This document shows, in pieces, positions 49,975 through 58,493 of a DNA stretch of 64,000 nucleotides. Position numbers and translations under genes: made by a program. The DNA comes from JAEUMW01 sp963734295 (GTDB lineage Bacteria > Pseudomonadota > Gammaproteobacteria > Burkholderiales > JAEUMW01). The DNA lies in assembly GCA_963734295.1 (NCBI GenBank), contig CAVTGS010000019.1, positions 54,546 through 118,545 of the forward strand. Direction: 5' to 3'. The notes below the pieces were generated by a model. The model was not told the origin of the DNA. It was given only the letters and a program-made list of their open reading frames with translations, and ran no database searches. How positions within the stretch are numbered: the stretch's first letter is position 1; every line of letters begins with the position of its first letter.

Positions 49975-51436
49975 ATGGACGTAACGCCGGCCGTTCCAGG
50001 CGCACTCTCGCAACAGCCGCTCGGCAGCCCGCTCTCGACGTTGGCCAGGAGGCCACCCGTGCGCTGTGCTCCGGATACGCCGCTCGCCCAGGTCGTCGAT
50101 CTCATGAAGACGCAGGACGTCGGCTCGATGCTCGTGTGCGATGCGCAGGATCGGCCGCTCGGCATCTTCACGCTGCACGATCTGCTGCAGAACGTGCCGC
50201 TGGAGACGAGCGCGCTCGGGCGGCCGGTGGGGTCGGTGATGCGCCCCGGCGTGATCGGTCTCTCTCCGGATGCGCCCGCGTTCGAAGCGGCGCTCGCCAT
50301 GGAGCAGAACCGCATTCGCCACGTGGCCCTGGTCGAGGATGGGAAGCTCGTCGGTGTCGTCTCCGAGCGAGATCTGTTCACGCTCCAGCAGATCGGCCTG
50401 CGCGCCATCGGCAGCAACATCCGCCATGCCTTGACGGTCGACGAGCTGGTGCGCGTCGCCGGCGACATCAGGCAGCTCGCCCAGGGGATGGTCGACCAGG
50501 GCATCGGCGCCGAGCAGATCACGCGCTTCATCTCCACCCTGAACGACATGCTCACCGCCCGCATCATCGACCTCGAGCTCGAGCACGTCGCGCGCGACGG
50601 CGTCGCGTGGTGCTGGATGGCGATGGGCAGCGAAGGTCGCTTCGAGCAGACCCTCTACACGGATCAGGACAACGGGATCATTTTTTCTCATCCGGAAGGC
50701 ACCGCGGCGGAGGATGTCCGGCAGCAGTTCCTGCCCGTCGCGCAGCGCATCAATCAGCACCTCGCACAGTGCGGATTTACGCTGTGCAAGGGCGAGATCA
50801 TGGCCGGCAACCCGCTCTGGTGCCTGTCGCTCGCGGAGTGGAAGAATCGCTTCGCCACGTGGATCCATCGCGGCTCCGCGCCGGAATTGCTCAACGCCAC
50901 CATCTTCTTCGACTTCCGCGCGCTGCACGGTGCCGACGCATCTGGTGGAGGAGCTGCGCGACTCCCTCGACGCGCTCGTGAAGGCCAACCGGCACTTTCT
51001 CAAGAAGATGGCCGAGAACGCGCTCGGCAACCGCCCGCCGCTCGGCTTCTTCCGCGACTTCACGGTCCAGAGTGTCGACGGCGACGAGCCTCCCAGCATC
51101 GACCTCAAGGTGAACGGCGTGGCCATTTTCGTCGACGCCGCGCGCATCTTCGGCCTCTCCGCCTTCGTCCACGAGACGAGCACGGTGCGCCGGTTCGCCA
51201 AGGCTGCCGGCAGAATGGGGCTCGCCGCGGCGCGGATCGAGGGCTGGACGGATGCGCTCCACTTCATCCAGCAACTGCGGCTGCGCCAGCACCGCAAGCA
51301 GATCCTGCTCGACGTGCCGAACTCGAACCGCCTCAACCCGTACAGCCTCAATCACCTCGACCGCCGGTTCCTGAAAGAGGCGCTGAAACAGGCGAAGGAC
51401 GTGCAGGGGTTCCTCGAGAAGTATTACCGGTTTTGA
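49975..51436 (+). CDS. CBS-domain DUF294 nucleotidyltransferase-like protein (one frameshift)
   Basis: Two CBS domains (about residues 30-140: VVDLMKTQDVGSMLVCDAQD; MEQNRIRHVALVEDGKLVGV) are followed by a DUF294 nucleotidyltransferase-like part with MGSEGRFEQTLYTDQDNGII (GS...DxD) and a C-terminal helical domain (KANRHFLKKMAENALGNRPP). The frame breaks near 50937-50940 (one extra base) and continues HLVEELRDSLDALVKANRHF to 51436, about 486 residues. Such genes commonly accompany DUF4212 and a VC_2705-type symporter, as here, and may regulate them through nucleotide sensing. The function is inferred from that context. Confidence 0.85.
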
Positions 51437-51527
51437 TGATCGCGTCGTGCACCCGTGGCTCCCAGCGGGCACGGAGATCCCCTCCACCTGTGGGAAACCC
51501 TTATAGTTTTTAGTTTCGGGTGCGAGT

Positions 51528-51558
51528 TATACTGCGCACCGTGACGGTTTACGGTCAC
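51528..51558 (+). promoter_or_regulatory. Putative promoter -10 and inverted-repeat operator before DUF4212/symporter
   Basis: TATACT at 51528-51533 is followed at 51541-51558 by GTGAC-N8-GTCAC, an inverted repeat that would lie at the transcription start. No strong -35 is present. The repeat could bind a dimeric repressor; its regulator is unknown. It lies about 120 bases before the DUF4212 start, which itself has a strong AGGAGGAGAAAGG site. Confidence 0.35.
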
Positions 51559-51678
51559 GTAGACGAAGGGGTCGTTGGAGGGGGGTACGCTGCAAGCTTG
51601 ACGGTCGTGATCCGAATCAGAAATCCTCGGCCAGGCTCCGGCGTCACGTGTTTAGTCCTTTAGGAGGAGAAAGGTGCC

Positions 51679-52005
51679 ATGTCCAAGCCAGCCATCAACT
51701 GGGCCGCGATCGACGCGGACCCAAGGTTCCAGGATCTGCACAAGAAGAAATCGACGTTTCTCTGGAGCCTGATGATCATCTCGGTGGTCTACTATTTCTT
51801 GTTGCCGATCGGTGCGGGCTACTTTCCCGGGCTTTACGCCAAGAAGATCTGGGGTCCCATCAACTTCGGGCTCCTGTTCGCGCTTTCGCAGTTCATCGTC
51901 GCGTGGGGTATTGCCTGGATCTATGCGCGGCGTGCGAACAACGAGTTCGATGCAATGACGGTCGACCTGGTCAAACGCTCTGGCCTGATAGGAGCCGCCA
52001 AATGA
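51679..52005 (+). CDS. DUF4212 small subunit of sodium:solute symporter
   Basis: 108 residues with two membrane helices (SLMIISVVYYFLLPIGAGYF and GLLFALSQFIVAWGIAWIYA) and a conserved C-terminal ARRANNEFDAM. This is the DUF4212 family, always found just before a VC_2705-type symporter and probably its small subunit. The start has AGGAGGAGAAAGG ahead. Its stop overlaps the symporter start (ATGA). Confidence 0.93.
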   Translation: MSKPAINWAAIDADPRFQDLHKKKSTFLWSLMIISVVYYFLLPIGAGYFPGLYAKKIWGPINFGLLFALSQFIVAWGIAWIYARRANNEFDAMTVDLVKRSGLIGAAK

Positions 52006-53910
52006 CGAAGGCACTCAAGTTCGGTTTGCCGGCCGGCCTCGCGCTGGCCCTGTTCAGTGCGGCCGCCTTCGCGGCCGAGGGTGCCGTGGCCGACAGGTTC
52101 AAGTGGATCACGTTTGCAGTATTCGGCGCCATTATCTCGCTCACGATGTTCGTCACCTACCTCGCCGCAAAGCGCGTGAAAAGCGCGTCGCAGTTCTACG
52201 CCGCGGGCCGCTCGGTGTCGGGCATACAGAACGGGTGGGCAATCGCCGGTGACTACCTGTCCGCGGCGTCCTTCCTGGGCATCGCGGGGCTCATCTCACT
52301 CTACGGCTACGACGGTTTCATGTACTCCGTCGGCTGGCTTGTCGCCTACATCACGGTGTTGCTGGTGATCGCCGAGCCCTGCCGGAACATCGGCAAGTAC
52401 ACCCTCGGCGACATTCTCGCCTTCCGCAACAATCCGAAGACGGCGAAGACCATGGCCGCGGTGTCGACCATCGTGGTTTCCATCTTCTACCTGACGGCGC
52501 AGATGGTGGGCGGTGGCGTGCTGGTGAAGACTCTGGTCGGCATCGACTACGAGATCTCGGTGATCGCCGTGGGCGTCCTCATGCTTGCCTACGTGCTGTT
52601 TGGCGGTATGGTCGCGACAACTTGGGTGCAGATCATCAAGGCGGTGCTGCTCGTGACAGCGTCCATCCTGCTGGTCATCCTCACCTGGGCGCCCTACGGT
52701 TTCAGCCTCCCGGGATTCCTCGAGGCGGTCGTCGGCGATCCGAAGGTCCAGGCACGCGTGGCGTCGCTGATCGGCGATGCAGGCGACGAACATGACCCCC
52801 GAGCAGCTCGGCCAGCGCTTCCTCGAGCCGGGGCTCCTGCTCAAGGATCCGATCGACCAGATCTCGCTCGGCATGGCGCTCGTGCTCGGCACCGCCGGCA
52901 TGCCGCACATTCTGATGCGCTTCTTCACCGTGCCCACGGCCAAGGACGCGCGCGTTTCGGTGATCTGGGCCATGGCCATCATTGGCGGCTTCTACGTCCT
53001 GACGCTCTTCCTCGGCAACGGCGCGGCGATCAACATCGGTGCGTCCAACATCATCGCCATGGACAAGGGCGGCAACATGGCGGGTCCGCTCCTCGCGCAG
53101 TACCTGGGCGGCGGCGCGGAATCGATGCTCGGCAACTTCTTCCTCGCGTTCGTGGCGGCGGTCGCTTTCGCGACGATCGTCGCGGTGGTAGCGGGGCTCG
53201 TACTTGCGTCCGCGTCGGCCATGTCCCACGACATCTGGGTGGGCGTGATCAAGGGCGAGCACGCAACGCAGGAAGAGGAAGTACGCGCAGCGCGCATTTC
53301 TTCGATCATCGTCGGCGTCGTGGCAATCATCATCGGCATTGCGGCCAAAGGCCAGAACGTGGCGCACCTGGTGGCGCTGGCGTTCGCGGTCGCGGCGTCG
53401 AGCAACCTGCCGTGCGTGCTGCTCACGCTCTACTGGAAAAAGTGCAACACGGGCGGCATCGTGCTCGGCATGATCGTCGGCGCGCTCTCTGCCATCGCGC
53501 TCGTGCTCGTCTCGCCGAACATGACCTATCCGCTCGCGGTCAAGGCGACCAACGAGAAGGCGATCAAGGTGGCGGAGGAGAAAATCGCCAAAGCCAACGC
53601 GGATCTCGCAGCCGCGACGGATCCCGCGACCCAGGAAAAGCTCAAGAAAGCCATCGCCGCGCAGGACAAGGCGAAGTCGATCGCGCAGGATACGATCGCC
53701 AAGTTGGGCGACGATCGCACCAGCATGGTGGGTCTCGAGAAGCCCCTCTTCAACCTGAAGAATCCGGGCCTCATCTCGATCCCGCTCGGCTTCTTCTGCG
53801 TGTTTCTCGGCTCGATCCTCTATCGTGACCGGCGCGCGGAAGAGATGTGGGACGAGCTCTACGTGCGGCAGAACACGGGCATCGCGGCCGAAGGCGCGGT
53901 CGCCCACTGA
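52002..53910 (+). CDS. Sodium:solute symporter, ActP/VC_2705-like (one frameshift)
   Basis: Solute:sodium symporter family, close to acetate permease ActP but of the DUF4212-linked subgroup. About thirteen helices: YAAGRSVSGIQNGWAIAGDY and the core AASFLGIAGLISLYGYDGFM are diagnostic. The frame breaks near 52778-52783 (one extra base) and continues NMTPEQLGQRFLEPGLLLKD to 53910, about 635 residues. Between the last two helices lies an Ala/Lys/Glu-rich segment of about 70 residues likely to form a helical domain. The substrate is probably acetate or another short organic acid, inferred. Confidence 0.88.
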
Positions 53911-53930
53911 CGCTCGACGCGCAACAGTCG

Positions 53931-53968
53931 AGGCCCCCGGGATGTTTCCGGGGGCCTTTTTCTTTTTT
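53931..53968 (+). terminator. Rho-independent terminator after the symporter
   Basis: AGGCCCCCGG pairs with CCGGGGGCCT around a seven-base loop and is followed by TTTTCTTTTTT. It lies 21 bases past the symporter stop, ending the DUF4212/symporter transcript. One of the clearest terminators in the window. Confidence 0.92.
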
Positions 53969-54018
53969 CGGCGCCCGGCGGTGCGGCGCCTGGTCTGAGG
54001 TTTTTCCGGTACCACTGC

Positions 54019-54363
54019 ATGCTCCTTCTCGCTTCCATCCTCAAGGCGCTGGCCGAGATCGCCGGCCTGTCGCTCGTCGGCCAGGGGATTCTGTATCTGC
54101 TGATGGGTGCGCGACGCAACCAGAACTTCGTCTATAAGCTCTTCCAGGGCTTGACCCTACCCGTGATGAAGCTCGCGCGTCTGATCATGCCCAAGGTCGT
54201 GATTGACCGGCACATCGGCTTCGTGGCGGCGCTGCTCGTGCTCGTCGTGTGGTTCGTATCGGGCAATGCCAAGCTCGGCATGTGTCTCGGCGAGCACCGG
54301 ACCGATCCGCTGTGCAAGCAAATCGTGGAGGCGTACGAGCGCAATGGCGGCACGCCACCATAG
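54019..54363 (+). CDS. Small membrane protein, unknown function
   Basis: 114 residues with an N-terminal helix (LLLASILKALAEIAGLSLVG), a basic middle, and a second helix (HIGFVAALLVLVVWFVSGNA). A short C-terminal part has two Cys (GMCLGEHRTDPLCKQIVEAY). No family was recognised. It lies between a terminator and tRNA-Phe, so it is probably a single-gene unit. Confidence 0.65.
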   Translation: MLLLASILKALAEIAGLSLVGQGILYLLMGARRNQNFVYKLFQGLTLPVMKLARLIMPKVVIDRHIGFVAALLVLVVWFVSGNAKLGMCLGEHRTDPLCKQIVEAYERNGGTPP

Positions 54364-54458
54364 TCGGCTTGTTCGGGGTCGGGGGCGATGCTAATATCCG
54401 CACCCTTCGGTGAGGCACGGCCACGCAGCCTTCCCATCAAGAAGTAGCGATCAGATAG

Positions 54459-54534
<76 letters not shown>

Positions 54535-54904
54535 CCATCCTCACTCAGCCGTCGCCCCGGCAGAGAAGTACAGCCTCTGCAGCCTTGACGGCGGCAAGAA
54601 AATAGTTGCCGCCATGCTGCTTCACATCGCGATAGCGGCAACCGTGGAACTGCTGATCGGATCGCGCTCTAGGCCTGCCAGCCACAGCGGCCACCTCGCC
54701 CAGAAAGGAATTCCCATCAATTCCCATCTGGGGCGGAGGTCCATCGTCACGCGTGAGAGCGCGTTCGCCAACACCTCGAACACCTGGTGTCCTGAGGCAA
54801 AGGGGTGCTCGAGGGGATCCTGAACGGACTGGCGCAATCGGCCAGGCAGCTCGAGGCCATGCCCGCCGTGCGACGGCGGTGATGGCTACCAAGCAGGAGG
54901 ACTC
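54535..54904. other. 370-base stretch without a clear gene
   Basis: Between tRNA-Phe and the SDR gene. No plausible plus-strand gene was seen. A minus-strand frame of 71 codons (54837-54622) contains WELMGIPFWARWPLWLAGLE and might be a decayed or out-of-frame gene piece, but it has no start signal or recognised domain. No direct repeat of the tRNA 3' end was found. Confidence 0.4.
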
Positions 54905-55747
54905 GTGCAGGGGAAGGTCGTCGTCATCACTGGCGCAACGTCGGGCATAGGCCGGGTCGCGGCGGAGAGGCTTGCGGAGAAGGGTGCGCGCATCGTGCTG
55001 GTAGCGCGTGACAAGGTGCGCGGAGAGACCATGCTGGCGCGGTTACGTGAAAGGGCACCCCGCCTCGCGCACGCCATCCACTACGCGGATCTCTCGCGTC
55101 TGGCCGAAGCGAAGCGGGTGGCGCAGGCGATCGCGGCGGCGGAGCCCCGGATCGACGTGCTGATCAACAACGCCGGCGCCCTCTTCAACTCGCGCAGCGT
55201 TACCGAGGACGGGCTGGAGCTTACTTTCGCCACCAACCACATGGCCTATTTCGTGTTGACCCACGGCCTGCGCGAGCGCCTGATTGCTTCGGCACCCGCC
55301 CGGGTCATCAACACCGCATCCGCTGCCCACAGGGGTGCAAGGCTCGACTTCAGTGATCTGCAATCGACCCGTGGCTACAGCGGCCTCAAGGTCTACGGGC
55401 GCTCCAAGCTCTGCAACATCCTGTTCACGCATGAACTTGCGCGCCGCCTCGCCGGCACCGGGGTCACCGCCAACTGCCTGCATCCCGGCTTTGTCGCGAC
55501 CCGCTTCGGCGATCAGAGTGGTGGTCTCGGAGCGCACGTCGTCCGCTTGGCGAAGGTCCTGGCGATCACGCCGGAGAAGGGCGCCGAAACCATCGTCTAT
55601 CTTGCCGCTTCCGAAGACGTGGTCGACGTGAGCGGCCGCTACTTCTATCGGTGCAGGCCGGCGACCCCCACGCGCGAGGGTCGGGACGACACGGCTGCCG
55701 CGAGGCTTTGGCGGGAAAGCGCGCGGCTCGCTGCCATCGATGACTGA
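54905..55747 (+). CDS. Short-chain dehydrogenase/reductase (retinol-dehydrogenase-like)
   Basis: NAD(P)-dependent oxidoreductase of 280 residues. Cofactor loop VVVITGATSGIGRVAAERL, the NNAG motif in VLINNAGALF, the catalytic Ser in NTASAAHRGARL and YxxxK in VYGRSKLCNILF. AFATNHMAYF-type and LHPGFVATRFGD segments resemble the retinol-dehydrogenase/WWOX-like subgroup. The start is GTG 54905, just after GCAGGAGGACTC. Substrate unknown. It is a separate unit from the FNR-box pair that follows. Confidence 0.85.
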   Translation: MQGKVVVITGATSGIGRVAAERLAEKGARIVLVARDKVRGETMLARLRERAPRLAHAIHYADLSRLAEAKRVAQAIAAAEPRIDVLINNAGALFNSRSVTEDGLELTFATNHMAYFVLTHGLRERLIASAPARVINTASAAHRGARLDFSDLQSTRGYSGLKVYGRSKLCNILFTHELARRLAGTGVTANCLHPGFVATRFGDQSGGLGAHVVRLAKVLAITPEKGAETIVYLAASEDVVDVSGRYFYRCRPATPTREGRDDTAAARLWRESARLAAIDD

Positions 55748-55787
55748 CGCTCGATCCCGGCTCCTGTCCCATGGCAGCGGGATTTCC

Positions 55788-55801
55788 TTGATACGCATCA
55801 A
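55788..55801 (+). promoter_or_regulatory. FNR/Anr/Dnr-type box
   Basis: TTGATACGCATCAA, a perfect TTGAT-N4-ATCAA palindrome. It lies about 84 bases before the hemerythrin-like start, in a suitable place for FNR-class activation in low oxygen or by NO. Confidence 0.85.
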
Positions 55802-55884
55802 GGCCGCGCCGTCGATGGGGCGTCTATCCTGGTTATGCCCATGGTTTGCTCGGAGCACATGCCGTTGTGCCGGCATCTTCAACA

Positions 55885-56292
55885 ATGATCGACAAGCGTC
55901 GCCGCTGGGAGGCCTTCCTGGCTGAAGCGGAGCGGGCGGCGGCAGCAGGCGATTGGTCGCGGTGCAGCGGCATGGCCGCACGTTTCCTGGAAGCGCTGTG
56001 GCAACGCATCGTGAGCGAGGAGCGGGCGTTCTTTCCGTTGCTCGTGCAAAGCGGGGTACACGCGGCGAGGACGATTCACGCGATGCGCCGCCGCCATGGC
56101 CAACTGGCCGCAGCGTTGCGGGAGATGCAGGCCGCGCTCGGCGCGCAGGATGTGGAGGTGTTCATCACCACGTGCGAGCGCCTGATTCCGCTGCTCAGAC
56201 GTCATATCGGCCGCGCGGAGACGGTCCTCTACTCGCACGGGCCGGTCGTGTGCGGCCATCCGCTCATCGTCTGCCTGGACGAGATCCTGTGA
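55885..56292 (+). CDS. Hemerythrin-like HHE-domain protein
   Basis: 135 residues forming a four-helix bundle of the hemerythrin type. Candidate iron ligands: Glu/His in ERAFFPLLVQSGVHAARTIH, RRRHGQLAAALREMQAAL and RRHIGRAETVLYSHG. Such proteins can bind O2 or NO or repair iron centres. The pattern is divergent, so not all five His of classical hemerythrin can be matched confidently. A perfect FNR-type box lies upstream, and the stop overlaps the DUF2249 gene as GTGA. Confidence 0.7.
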   Translation: MIDKRRRWEAFLAEAERAAAAGDWSRCSGMAARFLEALWQRIVSEERAFFPLLVQSGVHAARTIHAMRRRHGQLAAALREMQAALGAQDVEVFITTCERLIPLLRRHIGRAETVLYSHGPVVCGHPLIVCLDEIL

Positions 56293-56561
56293 GCACTCCG
56301 GGCGCATACCCCGAGTTCCATCTGGTCGTGGACGCGCGCGGTCTGGAGCCGCCGGAACCCATGGTCCGCGTGCTGGAAAGCCTCGATCTGCTGCCATTCG
56401 GCAAGCGGATGCTGCTGATCATCCATCGCGAGCCTCGCGCCCTCCTGCGCGTGCTGGACCGCAACGGTTACGACGCCCGCTGCGAATCCGACCCCGACGG
56501 CTCGTTTCGCGTCGTGATCTGGCAGCGAAAACCCGTTCCGCCGTCACCCGACGAGCCGTAG
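56289..56561 (+). CDS. DUF2249 domain protein
   Basis: 90 residues, one DUF2249 domain: FHLVVDARGLEPPEPMVRVL, LESLDLLPFGKRMLLIIHRE and YDARCESDPDGSFRVVIWQR. These TusA-like small proteins often sit beside hemerythrin-like genes and denitrification genes; their function is unclear. Start GTG 56289, overlapping the hemerythrin stop. Its 3' end overlaps the convergent YbiB-like gene by 18 bases. Confidence 0.82.
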   Translation: MSTPGAYPEFHLVVDARGLEPPEPMVRVLESLDLLPFGKRMLLIIHREPRALLRVLDRNGYDARCESDPDGSFRVVIWQRKPVPPSPDEP

Positions 56562-57512
56562 CGCCTGCGCTCTGGCTTCAGCGAGCGATGCGGCGCGACC
56601 GGCGCCGTAGAGGCAGCAGCCGAGTTGATCGACCAGGGACGACGGCACCGGTACCCGCCCGCTCAGCACCTGCTTCGTCCAGTCGGCGGTGGTGCTCGGA
56701 TCGATGGCGGACGGCAGCTCGGGCAGCACCGCGATCCGCCCCGTCTCGGCCTCGGAGAGCACCTCCGTCTCGCCGTCGCGGAAGAGCTCCATCCGCGGCC
56801 GGCGTTTCGGGTTCGCGAAGGGCTCGCCCTCGGTGCCGCGCAGGAGCAGCGCCCGCGCCGCGGTCTCGCGCAGAAACCGCCCCATGCGCTCGAGATAGTC
56901 CGGGTGCGAGACCGAAACCACACGCAGTGCCCGTCCGCCGAAGGGGTCGATGAGCTTGGCCAGGCTATGAGAGCTCGACCGCAACCCGAGGCGGTTGCGG
57001 GTCGCGAGCAGTGCGGCAAGACCGGGCACGAGGAGCTCGACCGGCGCATAGCCGATCTCGCCCTTGCCGAGGCGCGCTCTTGCTTCGGCCAGGTCGCGAC
57101 ACGGCCGGATATCCAGGGCCTCCAGCACCGACTGGGTGGTGATGCGACCATGCGCGTCGGGCGCCCCGTGGATCAGCACGGGCAGGCCCAGCCGCCCGAG
57201 CAGCAACGCGAGCAGCGGGGTGAGGTTGGCCTGGTGGCGCGCGCCGTTGTAGCTCGGCAGCACCACCGGCCGCGCGGACGCATCGTCGAGTTCCAGCGTC
57301 GCAAGGCGCGCCTGCAAAGCCCCGTAAAACCCGCGCAGCTCCTCCGGTCCCTCGCCCTTCACCCGGAGCGCGATCTGGATCGCGCCGAGCTCCATCTCGG
57401 GCACGCGCCCGTCCAGCATCGCGCCGTAGAGCTCGCAGGCAGTGGCCTCCGACAGATCGCGCGACCCGTGCGGTCCGCGTCCCACCTCCCGAATCAGGGC
57501 CGCAAGATTCAC
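56544..57512 (-). CDS. ybiB: YbiB-like protein (anthranilate phosphoribosyltransferase fold)
   Basis: 322 residues related to TrpD-type phosphoribosyltransferases but of the YbiB subfamily, which in E. coli binds nucleic acid instead. Seen: GSRDLSEATACELYGAMLDG, MELGAIQIALRVKGEGPEEL, PVVLPSYNGARHQANLTPLL and ALRVVSVSHPDYLERM. The glycine-rich GTGGD loop of true TrpD is absent. The start is GTG 57512, overlapping the stop of the CtaA-type gene as GTGA. Confidence 0.82.
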   Translation of the reverse strand: MNLAALIREVGRGPHGSRDLSEATACELYGAMLDGRVPEMELGAIQIALRVKGEGPEELRGFYGALQARLATLELDDASARPVVLPSYNGARHQANLTPLLALLLGRLGLPVLIHGAPDAHGRITTQSVLEALDIRPCRDLAEARARLGKGEIGYAPVELLVPGLAALLATRNRLGLRSSSHSLAKLIDPFGGRALRVVSVSHPDYLERMGRFLRETAARALLLRGTEGEPFANPKRRPRMELFRDGETEVLSEAETGRIAVLPELPSAIDPSTTADWTKQVLSGRVPVPSSLVDQLGCCLYGAGRAASLAEARAQALRLVG

Positions 57513-58489
57513 CGGCGCCACCCCTGCGCCCGCTGCGCCGCGAACCGGTATCCCGCGGTCACCAGAGCGATCAGCAGCAGCGCGCCGATGCCGTTGTGCA
57601 ACACGACCACCGGCAGTGGCAGCGAGAGCGTGATGGCTGCGACGCCGAGCGCGACCTGCAGCACCAGTAGTACGAGCACCCCTGCTCCCAGACCGCGCCC
57701 GCTCTGCCCGCGCGCGATCAGCCACGCCCCGAGCACCGCAGCCGCCAGCGCCGACGCCGCAGCGAGATAGCGATGCAGCATGTGCAGGAACGGCGCGTAA
57801 TCCGCGAGCTGCACGCGCTGTGCACCGTCGACTGCGAGCGGACGGAACATGTCGAATGCCGCGAGCGTCGCGGCGGGCCACCAGTGCCCATTGCAGTCCG
57901 GCAGCGTCGTGCAGGAGAGCGCCGCATAGTTCGCACTCACGAGGGCGCCGAGCAGCGCCGTCGCACCCACCAGCACGATCGCGCCGGCCGCCAGCCACGC
58001 CGGGAAAACGGCGCGGTCGCCCGGGTCTGCCTCGGCATGGCGCAGCCGCAACCACCACAGCAGTGCGAAGAGCCCGAAACCGCCCGCCAGATTGCCCACC
58101 GTGACGGCCGGCAGCAGGGCGCCGATGGGCGTCCACCGCCCGAGCAGCGCCAGAAAGACGGTCAGCGCGACGAGCGCGACAGCGAGCATGCGGTCGGGAC
58201 GGGACTTGGGGCGGCGCATGAAGCAAAGCCCCGCCAGGGCGAGTATCGCGCCCGCCACCGCAGTGGCGGCGATCCGGTGCGCCAGGCGCGCGAAGCGACG
58301 GAGCGGGCTCGCTTCGGTGCCGTCGGCGGCCTGCGTCACCTTGCCGTAGCAGGCCGGCCAGTCGGGGCAATCCTGGTGCGGCGCCGACAACCTGAGAAAG
58401 GCGCTCGCGATCAGGATCACGAAAGTGCCGAGCGCGGCGAAGGTGGCGATCCGGCGTACGAGGGCGCCGCGCTCCGCCGTGCGGGTCAT
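57509..58489 (-). CDS. ctaA: COX15/CtaA-family haem A synthase (Cys-containing type)
   Basis: 326-residue membrane protein with about eight helices and two Cys pairs in the outer loops: CPDWPACYG (about residue 50) and SCTTLPDCNGHWWP (about 200), as in class C/B CtaA of many bacteria. Haem-binding His are in RLAHRIAATAV and LHMLHRYLAA. It converts haem O to haem A, or acts in a related haem step. ATG 58489 gives the typical start. It lies four bases after the second CtaA-type gene. Confidence 0.88.
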   Translation of the reverse strand: MTRTAERGALVRRIATFAALGTFVILIASAFLRLSAPHQDCPDWPACYGKVTQAADGTEASPLRRFARLAHRIAATAVAGAILALAGLCFMRRPKSRPDRMLAVALVALTVFLALLGRWTPIGALLPAVTVGNLAGGFGLFALLWWLRLRHAEADPGDRAVFPAWLAAGAIVLVGATALLGALVSANYAALSCTTLPDCNGHWWPAATLAAFDMFRPLAVDGAQRVQLADYAPFLHMLHRYLAAASALAAAVLGAWLIARGQSGRGLGAGVLVLLVLQVALGVAAITLSLPLPVVVLHNGIGALLLIALVTAGYRFAAQRAQGWRR

Positions 58490-58493
58490 CGCG

